A model generated the notes under the pieces. It saw only the letters and a list, made by a program, of their open reading frames with translations. It was not told the DNA's origin and made no database searches. A program made the position numbers and the translations under genes. Shown piece after piece: positions 4,185-6,840 of a DNA stretch of 6,840 nt (position 1 is its first letter; every line of letters starts with the position of its first letter). The stretch spans positions 1 through 6,840 of the forward strand of contig JAIRTZ010000069.1 in NCBI GenBank assembly GCA_031254685.1, in the 5' to 3' direction. The DNA comes from Methanomassiliicoccaceae archaeon (GTDB lineage Archaea > Thermoplasmatota > Thermoplasmata > Methanomassiliicoccales > Methanomethylophilaceae).

Positions 4185-6464
4185 TCATTCCTTTTTCACG
4201 AGGCCTATCTTCTTTCTCGGCGACGGGGCCTTTCCGGGGCATTCGATGTTGATGCACTCTTCCCTTCCGTTGAGCGATATCACCGGGGAGCCGCAGTGCC
4301 CGCACTTCGTGTCCGCCGACGTTATGGTCCCTGTCATCTTCAGCGGGTACGTACGGTCGCACTCCGGCCATCCGGAGCATCCCGCAAAACGTTTCCCGTT
4401 CTTGGAGTACATCATCATGATCCTGCGGCCGCATGCCGGGCATTCGCCTATGTCGTTCTTCGACGTGTTGGTGCCGCACTTGGGATCGATGCAGACCGTC
4501 TGCGGCGGAGATCCTTTCCTGATAAGCTTCAGCTTGGGAAGTCCGCACATGTCGCATGTCTCTTCGGTGGTCTCGATCTTCGCCCCTCTCGGAAGAGGGT
4601 ACGCGCGCGTGCAGTTCGGATAGCCGTCGCATCCGATGAAGCTTCCCTTTTTCGAACGTTTCACCGATATCGTGCTGCCGCACGCGGGGCATACGCCGAT
4701 GTGCTGCTGCTCCCTCAGCGCGGAACGTATCTCGTTACCGATCTCTGACTTATCCTTTTCGATCTTCTCGGCGACGCCGTGCAGCATCTTCTGCGAATCG
4801 CCGACCACGGCCTTTAACGTAAGGTCGCCGAGGCATATCTTCATCATGTCGTCCTCGAGCCTCGCGGTCATCTCGTGCTCCGTGATACCGCCGCCGTGTA
4901 TCTCCAGCGACTTTGTCATAGCGATGCCGACCGGCGTCGGTATCAGCTGATTGCCCTGGACGTAATTCCTGGAGAACAGTTTTCCGATGATGTCGTGCCT
5001 GGTGCTCTTCGTCCCCAGATTGAGGCGGTCCATCTCCTGGATGAGGGAACCCTGATTGTATCTGTTCGGGGGCCTCGTCTGCGATGCTTCCTGTACAATC
5101 GACCGTATGTCCAGTTCGTCGCCGACGTTCAGCTTCGGCATGTGCGTGTCGGATGTGCTCAGATATTTCGAATAATATTTTTTCCATCCGGTCCTCATCA
5201 GCACGTACCCGGATGATGTGAACAGCTCTTCGTTAACGTTGACAATGCATTTCGTTATCTCCGCCTCGGCGTTCGGCGCGAGCGTCGCAAGGAACCTTCT
5301 CACGATCAGTTCGTAGAGTTTCCATTTGTCGCCCTTCAGCTTCTCGGGCGTTGCGCCGGAGGTAGGGTATATCGGAGGGTGGTCCGTGGTCCTTCTCTTG
5401 CCCCTGGACGGTAATATCTTTTCCTGCGCGAGGATCTCCTCCGCCTCCTCTCTGAAGGCGGAATCCTTAAGTTTCTCGAGAACGCCCTTCAGACTGAGGC
5501 TCTTCGGGTATTCGGTGTTCTCCGTTCTCGGATACGATATGTAACCGGCCGTGTAAAGGTCCTCGGCAATGCTCATCGCCGCCGCCGGAGGGATACCGAT
5601 GCGGTTCGCCTCGACCTGCATCGCCGTGGTGTCGAACGGCGGAGGTTTGTATTCCTCCTTCATCGAGACCTCGTATGACGAGACGATGCCCTTCTTCGCG
5701 TTCTTGCATATGTTCAGCGACGCGTCAGCCTTATCCTTCTCCCAGAACGGGTTGCCGTTGTGCTCGCCCTTGAACGCAAGCAGTCCGAACTTCCCGAGTA
5801 TCTTCCAGAACGGGACCGGCTTGAAATTCTCGATCTCTTCGTGACGGTCCACCAATAACTTCAGCGTAGGGCTCTGGACCCTGCCCACGGACAGGAAATT
5901 ATTGCCGACCTGTCCCGACGACAATGAGACGCTGCGCGTGAGCACAGCGCCCCACGTGAGGTCTATGATCTGTCTCGCCTCCGCGGCGTCCGATAATCTC
6001 GCGTCCGGTTCCGTGAGGTTCGAGAACGCCTCCTGTATCTCCCCGCGGGTGAGCGCGCTGAACTTCGCGCGCCTGACCTTGCTCATGTCGGCGCCGGCAG
6101 CTCTGACAGTTTCCAATCCGATCAGTTCTCCCTCGCGGTCGAAGTCGGTCGCTATTATCACTTCGTCCGCCGTCTTGGAGATATCGCGTATCGCGTCAAG
6201 CGTCCCTTTCGCGCGGACGGTCTTCACCTGCGGCGCATAGACCAATTCGACGGGGGAACTCCCGGTCCAGTCGTTGAACTCCTCGGGGTAATCCAACTCG
6301 AGGATGTGCCCTCGAAGGCTTACGACGTCATAGTCGTCACCGCCGCTTGAAAAAGATATCACGCCTGCCCCTCCGGTCGATCGGCTCTTCGCTTTTCCGT
6401 CGGAAAGTATCGTGGAGATCCTGCGTGCGGCGTTCGCCTTCTCCGTGATCACTAATTTCCTCAT
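4185..6464 (-). CDS. topA: DNA topoisomerase I (type IA), archaeal, four zinc ribbons
   Basis: Cuts and rejoins one DNA strand to relax negative supercoils. It has 759 residues. The N-terminal TOPRIM domain has E8 (LVITEK) and the metal-binding triad D107, D109, E111 (ATDFDREGE). The core follows, with LSVGRVQSPT (191-200) and the catalytic tyrosine Y311 in GYISYPRTE; TRPPNRYNQGSLIQEMD (463-479) is also typical. The C-terminus has four Cys4 ribbons: C592/595/612/618, C637/640/658/663, C675/678/696/702 and C721/724/737/742. There is no helicase half, so it is not reverse gyrase. The ATG at 6464 is chosen because the TATA box at 6494-6487 sits about 26 bases upstream and the protein then begins MRKLVITEK. 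A frame start at 6518 would lie upstream of that promoter and add 18 unconserved residues. The stop directly abuts the convergent gene. The basic tail (PRKKIGLVKKE) may aid DNA binding. Confidence 0.95.
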   Translation of the reverse strand: MRKLVITEKANAARRISTILSDGKAKSRSTGGAGVISFSSGGDDYDVVSLRGHILELDYPEEFNDWTGSSPVELVYAPQVKTVRAKGTLDAIRDISKTADEVIIATDFDREGELIGLETVRAAGADMSKVRRAKFSALTRGEIQEAFSNLTEPDARLSDAAEARQIIDLTWGAVLTRSVSLSSGQVGNNFLSVGRVQSPTLKLLVDRHEEIENFKPVPFWKILGKFGLLAFKGEHNGNPFWEKDKADASLNICKNAKKGIVSSYEVSMKEEYKPPPFDTTAMQVEANRIGIPPAAAMSIAEDLYTAGYISYPRTENTEYPKSLSLKGVLEKLKDSAFREEAEEILAQEKILPSRGKRRTTDHPPIYPTSGATPEKLKGDKWKLYELIVRRFLATLAPNAEAEITKCIVNVNEELFTSSGYVLMRTGWKKYYSKYLSTSDTHMPKLNVGDELDIRSIVQEASQTRPPNRYNQGSLIQEMDRLNLGTKSTRHDIIGKLFSRNYVQGNQLIPTPVGIAMTKSLEIHGGGITEHEMTARLEDDMMKICLGDLTLKAVVGDSQKMLHGVAEKIEKDKSEIGNEIRSALREQQHIGVCPACGSTISVKRSKKGSFIGCDGYPNCTRAYPLPRGAKIETTEETCDMCGLPKLKLIRKGSPPQTVCIDPKCGTNTSKNDIGECPACGRRIMMMYSKNGKRFAGCSGWPECDRTYPLKMTGTITSADTKCGHCGSPVISLNGREECINIECPGKAPSPRKKIGLVKKE
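4192..4196 (+). terminator. T-run ending operon 2, inside the topA coding end
   Basis: Seen: TTTTT eight bases after the TGA at 4182-4184, in the AT-richer stretch before the CCTATCTTCTTTC run. On the minus strand these bases are the lysine codons of the TopA C-terminus (VKKE). This is the only T-run close to the stop, so it is the likeliest termination point for operon 2. Confidence 0.4.
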
Positions 6465-6486
6465 GTACGAAGTCGAAACGCGACAC

Positions 6487-6494
6487 ATTATAAA
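6487..6494 (-). promoter_or_regulatory. TATA box of topA, predicting a leaderless mRNA
   Basis: Seen on the minus strand: TTTATAAT, centred about 26 bases from the ATG at 6464, exactly where TBP sits relative to an archaeal start site. No Shine-Dalgarno-like sequence lies just upstream of that ATG. Together these suggest that transcription begins at or within a base or two of the start codon. Confidence 0.65.
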
Positions 6495-6518
6495 GCATTT
6501 CGTATCCGCGGAAAGCAT
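6492..6518. repeat. Two AAAGCAT direct repeats 20 bp apart at the topA promoter
   Basis: Seen: AAAGCAT at 6492-6498 and 6512-6518. Read on the topA strand, ATGCTTT overlaps the upstream edge of the TATA box and recurs two helical turns further upstream, in the nikR-topA gap. The placement on one face of the helix suits an operator or activator site, but seven bases could repeat by chance. Confidence 0.3.
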
Positions 6519-6519
6519 A

Positions 6520-6840
6520 TCAGTGCCGGTGGCCGATGTGATGCATGTTGCCCGTGGCGGGCGAGACCATCGTAAGCTTCCCGCGCAGGACGCCCTTCAC
6601 CGACGTTATCTCATCCGTTAATTCCTTAAGGTCGCCGAGGTGCCCGCTGACAAGAAGCATCTCCATGCATCTGTCGTGATCGAGATGCACGTGTATCGTC
6701 GTATTGATGGCGTGCCCGCGCGCATGCTGTATCGTCATGAGCTTCTCTTTGACGTTGCCTACCGTGTGGTCATATATCATGACAATGACGCCCATCATGT
6801 ATTGGTCGGGATTCTTCCATTCGTTCTCCGCCAATGCGTC
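6520..6840 (-). CDS. nikR: NikR nickel-responsive regulator, C-terminal part
   Basis: Nickel-sensing transcription factor, normally a tetramer with N-terminal ribbon-helix-helix DNA-binding domains and a C-terminal ACT-like nickel-binding domain. The 106 residues visible are the C-terminal domain plus linker. The frame stays open to the window edge (Asp-Ala before a TTG at 6834), so the TTG is not a credible start and roughly 40-50 residues of DNA-binding domain lie outside. The nickel ligands match E. coli NikR H76, H87, H89 and C95 in exact spacing: H39, H50, H52 and C58 in TIQHARGHAINTTIHVHLDHDRC. MGVIVMIYDH (16-25) and the GVLRGKLTMVSP strand (83-94) are also family-like. A tail, GNMHHIGHRH, adds four histidines in the last seven residues and may be an extra metal site. 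The stop is 55 bases before the topA ATG. The promoter lies outside the window. Confidence 0.9.
   Translation of the reverse strand, partial: DALAENEWKNPDQYMMGVIVMIYDHTVGNVKEKLMTIQHARGHAINTTIHVHLDHDRCMEMLLVSGHLGDLKELTDEITSVKGVLRGKLTMVSPATGNMHHIGHRH

Noticed and set aside
4246..5216. Plus-strand open frames opposite topA (for example 4246-4623, 4296-4748, 4636-4950)
   Set aside because: They lie within the topA core and zinc-ribbon coding region, and their compositions mirror its codons; no ribosome site or family motif was seen.
4185..6464. Reverse gyrase
   Set aside because: Only the topoisomerase half is present, with no helicase domain before it. The length and four C-terminal ribbons fit an ordinary archaeal topoisomerase I.
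6464..6518. Upstream topA start at 6518 (18 extra residues)
   Set aside because: It lies upstream of the TATA box at 6494-6487 and adds residues not expected before the MRKLVITEK opening of the TOPRIM domain.
1..6840. CRISPR array, transposon or prophage
   Set aside because: No regularly spaced repeats, transposase motifs, terminal inverted repeats or phage genes were seen; composition is even across the coding regions.

Overview
The window looks archaeal. The lineage is most likely Thermoplasmatota, perhaps a Methanomassiliicoccales-like methanogen, but that placement is inferred from gene content and style rather than from a marker gene. The evidence is TATA-box promoters at archaeal spacing, including one that places transcription almost exactly at the topA ATG. 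There is also an archaeal nicotinate phosphoribosyltransferase with a C-terminal four-cysteine zinc module, an archaeal type IA topoisomerase with four zinc ribbons, and a NikR nickel regulator. No rRNA, tRNA, CRISPR array, insertion sequence or phage gene was seen.

Layout. Bases 1-149 are AT-rich control DNA containing a hairpin with a T-run, a second inverted repeat and a TATA box for the first operon. Operon 1 (+, 150-2611) is enolase followed by nicotinate phosphoribosyltransferase, joined by an ATGA overlap. Bases 2612-2827 (216 bases) hold T-runs that probably end operon 1, three TATA-like boxes and a hairpin. Operon 2 (+, 2828-4184) has three genes: a 92-residue zinc-ribbon protein, a short G3E/CobW-type GTPase, and an unrecognised protein ending in a regular C-x4-C-x4-C-x4-H tail. 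A strong hairpin sits between the first two of these, and the last two overlap by GTGA. On the minus strand, topA (6464-4185) meets operon 2 tail to tail with no spacer. The nikR C-terminal half (6840-6520) lies upstream of topA and runs off the window edge.

How the genes may fit together. Operon 1 is housekeeping: lower glycolysis/gluconeogenesis plus NAD salvage. topA is a DNA-topology housekeeping gene. The part least explained by known biology is operon 2: a stripped-down metallochaperone-family GTPase co-encoded with two small cysteine-rich proteins. It could be a metal-delivery or metallocofactor-maturation module. The nickel sensor nikR lies about 2.3 kb away beyond topA, but no direct link between them can be seen here.
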